A DNA stretch of 12,079 bases from an uncultured Thermoguttaceae bacterium (GCA_934725735.1 CAKVCP010000062.1:1-12079); one strand, 5' to 3'. Positions 5,441 to 12,079 are shown, numbered from the stretch's first letter. Made by a program: numbers and translations. The notes: generated from the sequence alone by a model not told the origin.

Positions 5441-8239
5441 TCAGAACCATCCGCCGTACGCGACGATGAAGCCTGCGGCGACGACGGAGACCATGCTCAT
5501 CAGCTTGATGATGATGTTGAGCGAAGGACCGGTCGTGTCTTTGAAGGGGTCGCCGACGGTGTCGCCAACGACGGTCGCCTTATGACATTCGGAGCGTTTT
5601 CCGCCGAGTTCAGGCTCGATATTCGCTTCGACGTACTTCTTCGCGTTGTCCCACGCGCCCCCTGCGTTCGCCATGTAAACGGCGACGCAGAAGCCCGCGG
5701 TGAGGGCGCCGACGAGGAGTCCGATGACGCCCGTGACGCCGAGCGCCAAACCGACGACGATCGGCATGATGAGGCCAAGGAGAGACGGAACGATCATTTC
5801 GCGCTGCGCGGCCTTCGTCGATATCGCGACGGGGGTCTCGTAATCGGGCTCGTTTTCGTATTCCATGATGCCTTTGATTTCGCGGAACTGACGACGAACT
5901 TCTTCAACCATCCCGGAAGCGGCGCGTCCGACGGCGGTCATCGTCAAAGCGCCAAAGACGAAGACGGTCATAGCGCCAAGGAAGATACCGACGAGAACTT
6001 TCGGGTTGAGGAGGTTGCACGCGTAGTAATCCATCCAGTCCATCATGTTCGCGCTCTTGACGGAAACCATTTCGCACGGATCGTCGGCGGATTCAGGGAC
6101 GAAGGGGCAAACTTTCGCGACTTCAGGAGTGATGAGCGCGGGGCCCTTGGAAGCGTCGAGCCCAGCCCAAGCTTCGTTGGATTCTTTCCAGGTGAACTCG
6201 GAGCCGCGATAGATCGGGGCGTCTTCATTCGGATTGTTGGCCTGCGCAGGTTTGACGAGGTAGGTTTCGGGGAACCATTCGCGACCGACTTCTTTTAGAG
6301 CGGCCTTTTCCGCTTCGACGGCGTCTTTGCCGGCGTAGTAGACGGCGAAGGAGTCGGATACCTTGTAGAAACCGGGCTGGGCGTCGGAGTTTTCTTCAAG
6401 GGTCTTGACGGCGGAGACGCCCCAGCGTTCGAAACCGACGCGGACTTCTTCGACGTACGCGGCGAGGAGCGCGAGGGCCGTCAGAGCGGCGCTACCGATC
6501 GCAAAGCCTTTACCGGTCGCGGCGGTGGTGTTGCCGAGAGAGTCGAGGGCGTCGGTGCGTTGACGGACTTCCTCAGGAAGACCGGCCATTTCCGCATTGC
6601 CGCCCGCGTTGTCGGCGATCGGGCCGTAAGCGTCGGTCGCAAGGGTGACGCCGAGGGTGGAAAGCATACCGACGGCGGCGACGCCGACGCCGTAGAGGCC
6701 GAGTGAGAAAGTCTTAACGTTGGTGAAATCGAAAGCGGTGGTGAAGCCGAAGGAGAGGATCGTGGCGACGCCGACGATCACAACGGGAGCCCAGACGCTG
6801 TACATACCTTCGGCGATACCGGCGATGATGACGGTCGCGGGGCCAGTCTTACCCTGGCGAGCGATCGCTTTCGTCGGGTTGTATTCGTAAGCGGTGCGGT
6901 ATTCGGTCCATTTACCGATGAGCCACCCGGCGAAAAGACCGGTGACGACGGATGCGCCGGCCCACTTCGCGGAACCGGGGAGCATAATCATCGCGATGAG
7001 GATGGAGAGGACGCCGATGATGAGCGAAGGAAGGTTGACGCCTTTTCCGAGCGCTTTGAGAAGAGCGCCTTGATCCGCTTTTTCGTCGGTCTTGACGAGG
7101 AAGACGCCAAAGATCGAGAGGACAATGCCGACGGCGGCGAGGATGACGGGTAGGAAGAGGGCGCTCATCTGAGTGGCGGCGCCTTCTCCGAGCGCGGCGT
7201 AGGCCGCGACGCCCAGAGCGGCGGAAGAAAGAATCGAACCGCAGTAGGATTCATAGAGGTCCGCGCCCATACCGGCGACGTCGCCGACGTTGTCGCCGAC
7301 GTTGTCCGCGATCGTCGCGGGGTTGCGTCTGTCGTCTTCGGGAATACCGGCTTCGACTTTACCGACGAGGTCGGCGCCGACGTCCGCGGCTTTGGTGTAG
7401 ATACCGCCGCCGACGCGCGCGAAGAGCGCTTGCGAGGACGCGCCCATACCGAAGCAGAGCATGACGACGGTGATTTCGGTGAGGCTCATCGTCCAGTTAA
7501 AGGCGGGGAAGATCCAGTAGAGAGCGCCGAACCAGAGGACGACGTCGAGTAATCCGAGTCCGACGACGGTCAAGCCCATGACGGCGCCGGAACGGAAGGC
7601 GACTTGCAAGCCTTCGTTTAAGGACTTCTGCGCGCCCGCCGCAGTGCGGGAAGACGCCCAGGTCGCGGTCTTCATGCCGAACCATCCGGCGAGACCGGAG
7701 AAAAAACCGCCGGTGAGGAACGCCCACGGGACGATCTTGTTCTGAACGCCGACGCCCCAAGCGAGCCACATGAGGAAGCACCAAATGACGGCGAAGAAGA
7801 TCGCGACGACCTTGTACTGTTGCTTAAGGTACGCGTTGGCGCCCTTACGCACGGCGGCGGCGATCTTAATCATCTCGTCGTTGCCTTCGTCGGCTTTCAT
7901 CATGGCTTTGAAGAAACGGACGGCGAAGACGAGGGAGGCGACGGCGCAAGCGAGCGCGACGATCCAGAGGAATCCGTACAATGAGAAGAAGCTGATACGC
8001 TCGGCGGCGGGATCGTCGGAAGCGACGGCTTGCGCTTCGGCGACGGGCGCGTCCTTCGCCTCATCGGCGACAGGAGCGACGGTTTCGTCGTCGGCGGCGG
8101 ATTGATCGACGGCGGCGGCGGCGGGGACGTCAGACTGAGTATATGCGAACGTCGGAGTCGTAGACGCCGAGCCCAATAATAGCGCGATGGAGAGCGCGCT
8201 CAAGCTCAATAAATTGAAAAATCTTTTGCTGACCTTCAT
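5441..8239 (-). CDS. hppA: Membrane-bound ion-translocating pyrophosphatase, K+-dependent type
   Basis: 932 residues. The enzyme hydrolyses PPi and uses the energy to pump H+ and/or Na+ across a membrane. Signatures: DVGADLVGK (287-295), EDDRRNPATIADNVGDNVGD (301-320), DNAGGNAEMAGLPEEVR (543-559), GNTTAATGKGFAIGSA (569-584) and GDTVGDPFKDTTGPSLN (892-908), with many hydrophobic helices. Ala in GNTTAA rather than Lys marks the K+-dependent class; the pumped ion cannot be fixed by eye. Family members are usually about 650-800 residues. The excess comes from a signal-peptide-like segment (1-32), an Ala/Asp/Glu-rich linker (33-80) and a 120-140 residue inserted loop (about 601-741) before NPKVLVG. 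By the known 16-helix topology both additions should face outside the cytoplasm. Arg replaces the usual Pro in EDDPRNP. ATG 8239 is chosen because AGGAG (8251-8255) precedes it by 11 nt; a TTG at 8272 would overrun this site. Single-gene unit with its own terminator. Confidence 0.97.
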   Translation of the reverse strand: MKVSKRFFNLLSLSALSIALLLGSASTTPTFAYTQSDVPAAAAVDQSAADDETVAPVADEAKDAPVAEAQAVASDDPAAERISFFSLYGFLWIVALACAVASLVFAVRFFKAMMKADEGNDEMIKIAAAVRKGANAYLKQQYKVVAIFFAVIWCFLMWLAWGVGVQNKIVPWAFLTGGFFSGLAGWFGMKTATWASSRTAAGAQKSLNEGLQVAFRSGAVMGLTVVGLGLLDVVLWFGALYWIFPAFNWTMSLTEITVVMLCFGMGASSQALFARVGGGIYTKAADVGADLVGKVEAGIPEDDRRNPATIADNVGDNVGDVAGMGADLYESYCGSILSSAALGVAAYAALGEGAATQMSALFLPVILAAVGIVLSIFGVFLVKTDEKADQGALLKALGKGVNLPSLIIGVLSILIAMIMLPGSAKWAGASVVTGLFAGWLIGKWTEYRTAYEYNPTKAIARQGKTGPATVIIAGIAEGMYSVWAPVVIVGVATILSFGFTTAFDFTNVKTFSLGLYGVGVAAVGMLSTLGVTLATDAYGPIADNAGGNAEMAGLPEEVRQRTDALDSLGNTTAATGKGFAIGSAALTALALLAAYVEEVRVGFERWGVSAVKTLEENSDAQPGFYKVSDSFAVYYAGKDAVEAEKAALKEVGREWFPETYLVKPAQANNPNEDAPIYRGSEFTWKESNEAWAGLDASKGPALITPEVAKVCPFVPESADDPCEMVSVKSANMMDWMDYYACNLLNPKVLVGIFLGAMTVFVFGALTMTAVGRAASGMVEEVRRQFREIKGIMEYENEPDYETPVAISTKAAQREMIVPSLLGLIMPIVVGLALGVTGVIGLLVGALTAGFCVAVYMANAGGAWDNAKKYVEANIEPELGGKRSECHKATVVGDTVGDPFKDTTGPSLNIIIKLMSMVSVVAAGFIVAYGGWF

Positions 8240-8375
8240 AACGCAAAAGTCTCCTGAAATAACGTTAAACAAAGTGACGAAGCTCTCTCGCGGATAGTGC
8301 GCGGAAGTTCGTCGGAGCGTTCGAGGCCGTCGTTTTCGGCGGCGTAGGAAACGCGTCGTAGGGACCTAAAAGGCG

Positions 8376-8405
8376 TATAAAATAGGAAAAATCCTTAGTT
8401 GTCAA
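8376..8405 (-). promoter_or_regulatory. Candidate proximal promoter of the pyrophosphatase gene
   Basis: Minus strand: a perfect -35 TTGACA (8405-8400), then TTTATA after 18 bp (8381-8376) or TATTTT after 15 bp (8384-8379). The -10 is imperfect. It would give a leader of about 130 nt. Confidence 0.5.
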
Positions 8406-8427
8406 TCTCACATTCGGCCCCATTGTC

Positions 8428-8455
8428 ATTAAACCCCATCCTCGCGCAACGTCAA
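8428..8455 (-). promoter_or_regulatory. Candidate distal promoter of the pyrophosphatase gene
   Basis: Minus strand: TTGACG (8455-8450), a 16-bp spacer, TTTAAT (8433-8428). It is a reasonable match and would make a second start about 50 bp upstream of the proximal one. Only transcript mapping can tell which is used. Confidence 0.38.
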
Positions 8456-8593
8456 CCGGGACGTTTTCAAAAAAGATTTTGCGTAATTTTTCAAAAATTT
8501 TTATTATAATCAGTCGCCGACTACTCTTTCTTGATCTTACCCTTCAATTTCTGTACGTTTATTCGTTCCAATTTTAAAATATTCTCCAAACTG

Positions 8594-8623
8594 TTGACAA
8601 AGAACCCTGTTATTACTTACAAT
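8594..8623 (+). promoter_or_regulatory. Housekeeping-type promoter of the lipoprotein pair
   Basis: Perfect -35 TTGACA (8594-8599), an 18-bp spacer and -10 TACAAT (8618-8623). Transcription would start near 8630, leaving a leader of about 80 nt before the gene at 8710. The 470-bp gap 8240-8709 holds this promoter and the divergent pyrophosphatase promoters; I see no gene in it. Confidence 0.7.
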
Positions 8624-8709
8624 TCTTTAAGAACGACGACGATACTACGCGTCGCTCGACAAAAGCTAATTTTTCTCCTCTATCAATCCTAGATAATCAA
8701 GGAGCGCTC

Positions 8710-9147
8710 ATGAACAAGTTTACTAAATTCGCGTCCCTCTTTCTCGTCGTCTTCGTTCTATGCCTTACCGGATGCGGCAATAAAGCGAAAGTCACTGGAA
8801 CGGTCAAATTCGCCGACGGCTCTCCGTTGAACGTCGGAACCGTCAACTTCACCGACGGAACGAACCTCTTCCGCGGCGAAATCCAGCCGGACGGAACCTT
8901 TGAAATGCGCACCTTCAAGCCCGGCGACGGCGTCTTGAAAGGAAGCTATAAAGTCTACCTCACCGAAACTCTCCAATTCGGCGCAACCGGCAAGCGCATC
9001 CTCAAGGGCCCCAACGGCGAAGATATTGAAATGGAAGTTATCGGCAATACGACCTCGACCCTCGATCCAAAGTACAGCGATCCTGAACAGAGCGGTTTAA
9101 CGATCGACGTTAAGGGCAACATGACCTACGATATTACGATCGAATGA
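8710..9147 (+). CDS. Small lipoprotein with carboxypeptidase-regulatory-like beta domain, copy 3
   Basis: 145 residues. Signal peptide with Lys 3 and 6, a Phe/Leu/Val core and a canonical lipobox L-T-G-C with Cys22 lipidated. The mature part shows VTGTVKFADGSPL (28-40), FTDG (47-50), RGEI (55-58), KGSYKVY (77-83) and the late block DPKY...QSGLT (119-131), ending in short beta strands. It is closest in pattern to the lipoprotein at 2556. Start is the ATG 5 nt after AAGGAG (8699-8704). Its stop overlaps the start of the next lipoprotein gene by the four bases ATGA, so the two are translationally coupled. It is transcribed from its own promoter, divergent from the pyrophosphatase gene. Function not known. 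Confidence 0.88.
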   Translation: MNKFTKFASLFLVVFVLCLTGCGNKAKVTGTVKFADGSPLNVGTVNFTDGTNLFRGEIQPDGTFEMRTFKPGDGVLKGSYKVYLTETLQFGATGKRILKGPNGEDIEMEVIGNTTSTLDPKYSDPEQSGLTIDVKGNMTYDITIE

Positions 9148-9785
9148 AACCGACTCGCATTTCAAGACGCGTTTGGGGCGCGTTTTTTCTCCTATGTTTC
9201 GCGTCGACTCTCGTCGGATGTTGGCAACCGCGCCAGGTCAAAGTCACGGGGCGCGTAACCTTCTCCGACGGGACGCCGTTGACGTACGGTCAAGTCTGTT
9301 TCTCCGACGGGTATTACCTGGGTCGCGGGGATCTCGACGAGAACGGAGAATATGAGTTGCGGATCTTTCGCAAAAACGACGGGATCCCGCCAGGCGTTTA
9401 TCAAGCGTATATCACTTGCGCGATTCGACTCGAGGGGGACGATTCGCGTACCGGCAGATTCAATCAGGGGCTCGCCAAGCTCGTGATGCTCATCGATCGG
9501 CAATACATGACGGAGCGCACGAGCGGTTGGGTCTGCGAAGTCGATAAGAAACACAAACGCTTCGACTTCACCGTCTATCCTCCGGGAGAAGTGCCGGAAG
9601 ATCAGATCACGGAGGAAGCGCGGTTCCAATTCGACGAAGAGTACCGCCGCGAGAAGGTCAAGGAATACTGGCAAGAAAAAGGGGAAGAGGAACGCGAAGC
9701 GGCGGAGAAATCCGGCCGCCTTCCCGAAGAACTCGCGTCGCCCCAGAATCGTAAAACGCGTCATGTCCACCCTTCCCTGCTGTGA
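9144..9785 (+). CDS. Lipoprotein with carboxypeptidase-regulatory-like beta domain and charged C-terminal tail
   Basis: 213 residues. The signal peptide has a basic start (R5, R8, R9), a hydrophobic stretch and lipobox L-V-G-C with Cys26 lipidated. The domain repeats the neighbour's pattern: VTGRVTFSDGTPL (34-46), FSDG (53-56), GRGDL (60-64), NDGIPPGVYQAY (78-89) and ID-x-x-Y...TSG (117-128). After residue about 148 it differs from the other copies by a 65-residue tail rich in Glu, Arg and Lys, probably helical and possibly coiled-coil (about 155-192), ending near HVHPSLL. The ATGA overlap with the preceding gene indicates coupling; no separate Shine-Dalgarno is evident. Base composition matches its neighbours. 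A tandem duplication followed by tail acquisition is a plausible origin. Function not known. Confidence 0.86.
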   Translation: MKPTRISRRVWGAFFLLCFASTLVGCWQPRQVKVTGRVTFSDGTPLTYGQVCFSDGYYLGRGDLDENGEYELRIFRKNDGIPPGVYQAYITCAIRLEGDDSRTGRFNQGLAKLVMLIDRQYMTERTSGWVCEVDKKHKRFDFTVYPPGEVPEDQITEEARFQFDEEYRREKVKEYWQEKGEEEREAAEKSGRLPEELASPQNRKTRHVHPSLL

Positions 9786-9810
9786 CGAAATTCCAAGCGT
9801 TTTTCTCTCT

Positions 9811-9838
9811 AAGAGCGTCTTTTGAAGGCGCTCTTTTT
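9811..9838 (+). terminator. Terminator of the lipoprotein pair
   Basis: AAGAGCGTCTT (9811-9821) pairs with AAGGCGCTCTT (9825-9835), 11 bp with one wobble and a 3-nt loop, followed by T to 9838. It starts 26 bp after the stop codon. Confidence 0.88.
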
Positions 9839-10001
9839 CTTTGACAGGCGCGCGACTTGCTCCTCGACGCTCGGTTTGGTTTCTTCTCCCTACCGAGCCG
9901 CTAACAGTCAATGGGAAAGAGTCAAGGGGAAAAATTACGCGCGAAACATCTCCAACAATAAATCTAACTCAAGACGATTGTAAAAAATTTATAAAAATTT
10001 T

Positions 10002-10178
10002 TTGTACAAGACGCAAAAAACACAGAATATTCGTACAAAAACAACGGTTTTTTAAATTCTCTTTACATCCTACATATCTCTTTTAATCATATAGATTTAC
10101 CAAGTTCTAAAAACAAAAAATCAAAACATGACGTCGAACATTTTTTAAAACGCGTATTCAAAAACAATTCTTGTACAA
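10002..10178. repeat. Two TTGTACAA palindromes upstream of pseudopilin copy 3
   Basis: TTGTACAA, an exact 8-bp palindrome, occurs at 10002-10009 and 10171-10178, with a related CGTACAA at 10032-10038. The second copy lies about 30 bp upstream of the -35 box at 10211, a normal place for an activator or repressor site. Eight bases in AT-rich DNA could also recur by chance. Confidence 0.4.
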
Positions 10179-10210
10179 TTATTCACAAAGACAAAATATC
10201 CGCACGAGTG

Positions 10211-10239
10211 TTGACGTCTAATTTCTTTTTAATTAGAAT
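10211..10239 (+). promoter_or_regulatory. Housekeeping-type promoter of pseudopilin copy 3
   Basis: -35 TTGACG (10211-10216), a 17-bp spacer and -10 TAGAAT (10234-10239). Transcription would start near 10246 and give a leader of about 125 nt. Confidence 0.68.
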
Positions 10240-10357
10240 TACCATACTAATATTATTAAGTAACCGCCCTTTGATTTTTTGGAATATTTTTAACTTCATT
10301 CCCCTTACAAAGACGCGGAAGTTTTGACAATCAAACGACTTACGTTCCTTTCAAATT

Positions 10358-10364
10358 TAAGGAG
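10358..10364 (+). promoter_or_regulatory. Ribosome binding site that selects the ATG at 10372
   Basis: TAAGGAG lies 7 nt before ATG 10372. The longer in-frame start, TTG at 10324, has no such site and would place 16 extra residues ahead of the short basic prepilin leader, so it is rejected. Confidence 0.8.
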
Positions 10365-10371
10365 TAGCAAA

Positions 10372-11481
10372 ATGTCTCTAGCAAGAAAAAAGGGCTTCAC
10401 CCTAGTCGAGCTGCTCGTTGTCATCGCCATTATCGGTATCCTTATTGGGCTGCTCCTACCTGCGGTTCAAGCGGCGCGTGAAGCCGCTCGTCGTATGCAG
10501 TGCACCAATAATCTAAAGCAAATGGGATTAGCGATCCACAACTTCCACGACGTCAACGGCGGCCTTCCTCCTAGCGCTATCGGATGGCACCGCATCACCT
10601 TCTGGGCGTTCCTCTATCCCTTCTCAGAACAGCAGAATCTCTGGGAAATCGTCGGACCGCGTCAGGGACACGACCCCGTAACCCTGGGACGTTTCTTCTG
10701 GAACACCGGCGGCGGCTGGGCCGGCGTCACCCTCAACGACGAACAGAAGAAGGGTTTCGCGTCCGTTCCGTATATGATATGTCCCTCTCGCCGATCTGGC
10801 GCCGCGCATAAGGAATGGGACGGCGATACCGGCGGGGCGGCCACGCCTGGACCTCAGACCGACTACGCCGTCATTATGGCGCATGAAAAGGGCGACTCCG
10901 GAGACGCGCACTATCACGTCCGCGCTTGCCGCACTTCTCCCTCCGATTGGTCGCGCGTCAACGCCGATCAGAAAGGCCCCTTCCGCGGCGCTCGCCTCAA
11001 AGTCGCCGACAACTTCCAAAGCGGTCTCAAATACTCCGATTCCCTCTCTCACTTCAGCGACGGAACGAGCAATCAGTTCCTCATCGGCGAAAAGCACATC
11101 CCGATCGGGAAGCTCGGACAATGCAGCTCCACCGATCCGGGCAAAGAGAACTTCTCATGGTGCTACGACTGCTCTTACCTGAGCACGAACGAAGCCTCCG
11201 ACGAAGGCTCGATCTACAAGTGCCTCCAGACCGGCTGGTCCTACAATAGCGACGGGTCGCGCAACGCCCCGACGTCCCTCCTCGCCAACGGCGTCCTCGG
11301 TCCTTATGACGGAACGGGATTGGTCGCGGCGATCAACTCCACGATCGGAAGCTGGCACTCCGGCGGTTCCAACATGCTTATGGGGGACGGCGCCGTCCGT
11401 TTCTTCAGCGCCACCACCGCGCAGAAGGTTCTCGGTTGCTACGCCAACGTCAGCGACGGACTTACTCTCAACCAAAACTGA
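10372..11481 (+). CDS. DUF1559 family pseudopilin-like protein (H-x9-DG type), copy 3
   Basis: 369 residues. The leader is very short and basic, cut at G8|F9 with Glu13 at +5; residues 8-50 are identical to copies 1 and 2. The DNA of that stretch differs from the other copies almost only at silent positions, so the identity reflects selection on the protein. The body carries FSDGTSNQ, GEKHIPIG and, near the end, GSWHSG with H329-x9-D339-G340 and AVR, closely matching copy 1. Between these blocks it has an extra Cys-containing stretch (FSWCYDCSYL). The gene stands alone, with its own promoter and terminator; the nearest lipoprotein pair lies upstream behind another terminator. Probably an inner-membrane-anchored or assembled envelope protein; function unknown. 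Confidence 0.95.
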   Translation: MSLARKKGFTLVELLVVIAIIGILIGLLLPAVQAAREAARRMQCTNNLKQMGLAIHNFHDVNGGLPPSAIGWHRITFWAFLYPFSEQQNLWEIVGPRQGHDPVTLGRFFWNTGGGWAGVTLNDEQKKGFASVPYMICPSRRSGAAHKEWDGDTGGAATPGPQTDYAVIMAHEKGDSGDAHYHVRACRTSPSDWSRVNADQKGPFRGARLKVADNFQSGLKYSDSLSHFSDGTSNQFLIGEKHIPIGKLGQCSSTDPGKENFSWCYDCSYLSTNEASDEGSIYKCLQTGWSYNSDGSRNAPTSLLANGVLGPYDGTGLVAAINSTIGSWHSGGSNMLMGDGAVRFFSATTAQKVLGCYANVSDGLTLNQN

Positions 11482-11511
11482 AACCCAACAAACCTTTCGT
11501 AAAGCGGAAGG

Positions 11512-11551
11512 AGGAGGCCGACGCGGCTAATCTTGCGTCGGCCTCCTTTTT
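11512..11551 (+). terminator. Strong terminator of pseudopilin copy 3
   Basis: AGGAGGCCGACGC (11512-11524) and GCGTCGGCCTCCT (11535-11547) make a perfect 13-bp GC-rich stem with a 10-nt loop and five T (11547-11551). It begins 30 bp after the stop codon. Confidence 0.93.
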
Positions 11552-12079
11552 GTCGTCGCGCAGCGTTTCGGCGCCGACGCGCGCAGCGCCGCCGTTCAGC
11601 GCGATTTCGCCGCGACTATTGGGAACGCCCTTCGATTCTTCCGCGCCACGCAAATGAAAACGACGCGCTTACTCACCGCCCCAAAAGAAGTCGACTAATC
11701 TTTCCGCGTAATAAAAAGGGGGACGCGCCGACGCAGGCTCGACGATCTCGTTTCGTCTCTCGCGACGCGACTCTACGCGTTTAGCCTCAATTAGACGTAA
11801 TTTGATCCACCGTCGCGCATTATCTCTGAAAGTCGAGCCCGCGTCGCGTCCGCGTCTTAATCAACGGAGTCTCGTAATATGCAAGGGGAAAAGAGAACCG
11901 ACTTCTTGCGTCTTCGCTCTTTTTATTTATAATTATTCTGTAAAATGCGTAGCGAAACACTTTCTCACGCTTACGTAAGGCGTTTTCGAAAGAGTTTGGC
12001 AGTCGAAATTTTCGCGAATCCGACGTAAGAAGACGGCCTTTCTAACGCATGAAAGAGATAACGCGCCTTCCTTCTCGGA
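11552..12079. other. Region without a supported gene at the right edge
   Basis: 528 bp follow the last terminator. Reading frames here are short, lack ribosome sites and show Arg/Ser/Pro-rich composition typical of chance frames in CG-rich DNA. A loose stem AAAAGAG...CTCTTTT (around 11889-11925) and a TATAAT box are the only signals. The next gene presumably begins beyond the window. Confidence 0.55.
11906..11933 (+). promoter_or_regulatory. Weak candidate promoter reading to the right
   Basis: TTGCGT (11906-11911), a 16-bp spacer and a perfect TATAAT (11928-11933). The -35 is poor and no gene start follows within the window, so this is tentative. Confidence 0.3.

Larger units (their letters stand above)
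9839..10371 (+). other. Long AT-rich leader/promoter region of pseudopilin copy 3
   Basis: About 530 bp without a supported gene; from about 9960 it is very AT-rich with A- and T-runs. It contains a 7-bp inverted repeat GCTCGGT/ACCGAGC (9869-9875, 9892-9898), two exact TTGTACAA palindromes and the promoter at 10211-10239. Reading frames here (for example from 9841) have no ribosome site or protein-like composition. The runs could give DNA curvature or an upstream promoter element. Confidence 0.6.

Noticed and set aside
5253..5585. Plus-strand frame of 110 codons
   Set aside because: No ribosome site; it crosses the pyrophosphatase terminator and runs antisense into that gene.
5582..6298. Plus-strand frame of 238 codons
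   Set aside because: Antisense of the pyrophosphatase, with composition typical of a mirror frame.
8237..8272. TTG at 8272 as start of the pyrophosphatase
   Set aside because: The extra 11 residues would be encoded across the AGGAG site that serves ATG 8239, and a signal-peptide-like start fits the ATG.
9841..9869. TTGACA after the lipoprotein terminator as a promoter
   Set aside because: No -10 box at 16-18 bp spacing.
9192..9911. Minus-strand frame of 239 codons
   Set aside because: Antisense of the tailed lipoprotein gene and runs through its terminator.
10324..10371. TTG at 10324 as start of pseudopilin copy 3
   Set aside because: No ribosome site at the right distance; ATG 10372 has TAAGGAG 7 nt upstream and gives a normal short prepilin leader.
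12049..12079. ATG at 12049 as start of a gene running off the right edge
   Set aside because: Only ten codons are visible and no ribosome site precedes it, so it cannot be supported.

Overview
The window looks like a chromosomal segment of a member of the Planctomycetota, probably an uncultured Pirellulales-like lineage (inference; no 16S or marker tree is possible here). The clearest sign is three copies of the DUF1559 pseudopilin family (prepilin-type N-terminus plus C-terminal H-x9-DG motif), which planctomycetes carry in very large numbers, together with small lipoproteins of the planctomycete carboxypeptidase-regulatory/transthyretin-like type. Coding DNA is moderately GC-rich and full of CG dinucleotides, while the gaps between genes are AT-rich. 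Promoters that can be read are of the housekeeping type (TTGACR - 17/18 bp - TANAAT), and ribosome binding sites are AGGAG-like.

Layout. (1) 1-986, minus: the N-terminal third of a SecA ATPase running off the left edge, with a near-consensus promoter at 1049-1077. (2) 1410-2978, plus: a DUF1559 pseudopilin followed by a small lipoprotein, closed by a strong terminator at 3008-3036. (3) 3270-4902, plus: a second DUF1559 pseudopilin, 22 bp from a second small lipoprotein, closed by a 13-bp-stem terminator at 4931-4975. (4) 5441-8239, minus: a membrane-integral ion-pumping pyrophosphatase (K+-dependent type) with its own terminator (5372-5405) and candidate promoters. It has a signal-peptide-like N-terminus, an Ala/Asp-rich linker and a large inserted loop. 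(5) 8710-9785, plus: two more small lipoproteins overlapping by ATGA, transcribed divergently from the pyrophosphatase gene and closed by a terminator at 9811-9838. (6) 10372-11481, plus: a third DUF1559 pseudopilin with a good promoter and terminator. (7) 11552-12079: no gene seen.

How the genes may work together. SecA drives Sec-dependent export, and the pseudopilins and lipoproteins are both envelope proteins whose precursors would normally use the Sec pathway. The pyrophosphatase couples PPi hydrolysis to ion pumping across a membrane. The repeated theme is a DUF1559 pseudopilin beside one or two lipoproteins that share a short beta-rich domain with a G-x-V-x-F-x-DG-x-P start and a [DE]-x-Y-x(4-5)-S-[GP] block. 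Their co-location suggests paired envelope components, but no function is established for these pairs and none can be proved from the sequence. No tRNA, rRNA, CRISPR array, insertion sequence or phage gene was found.
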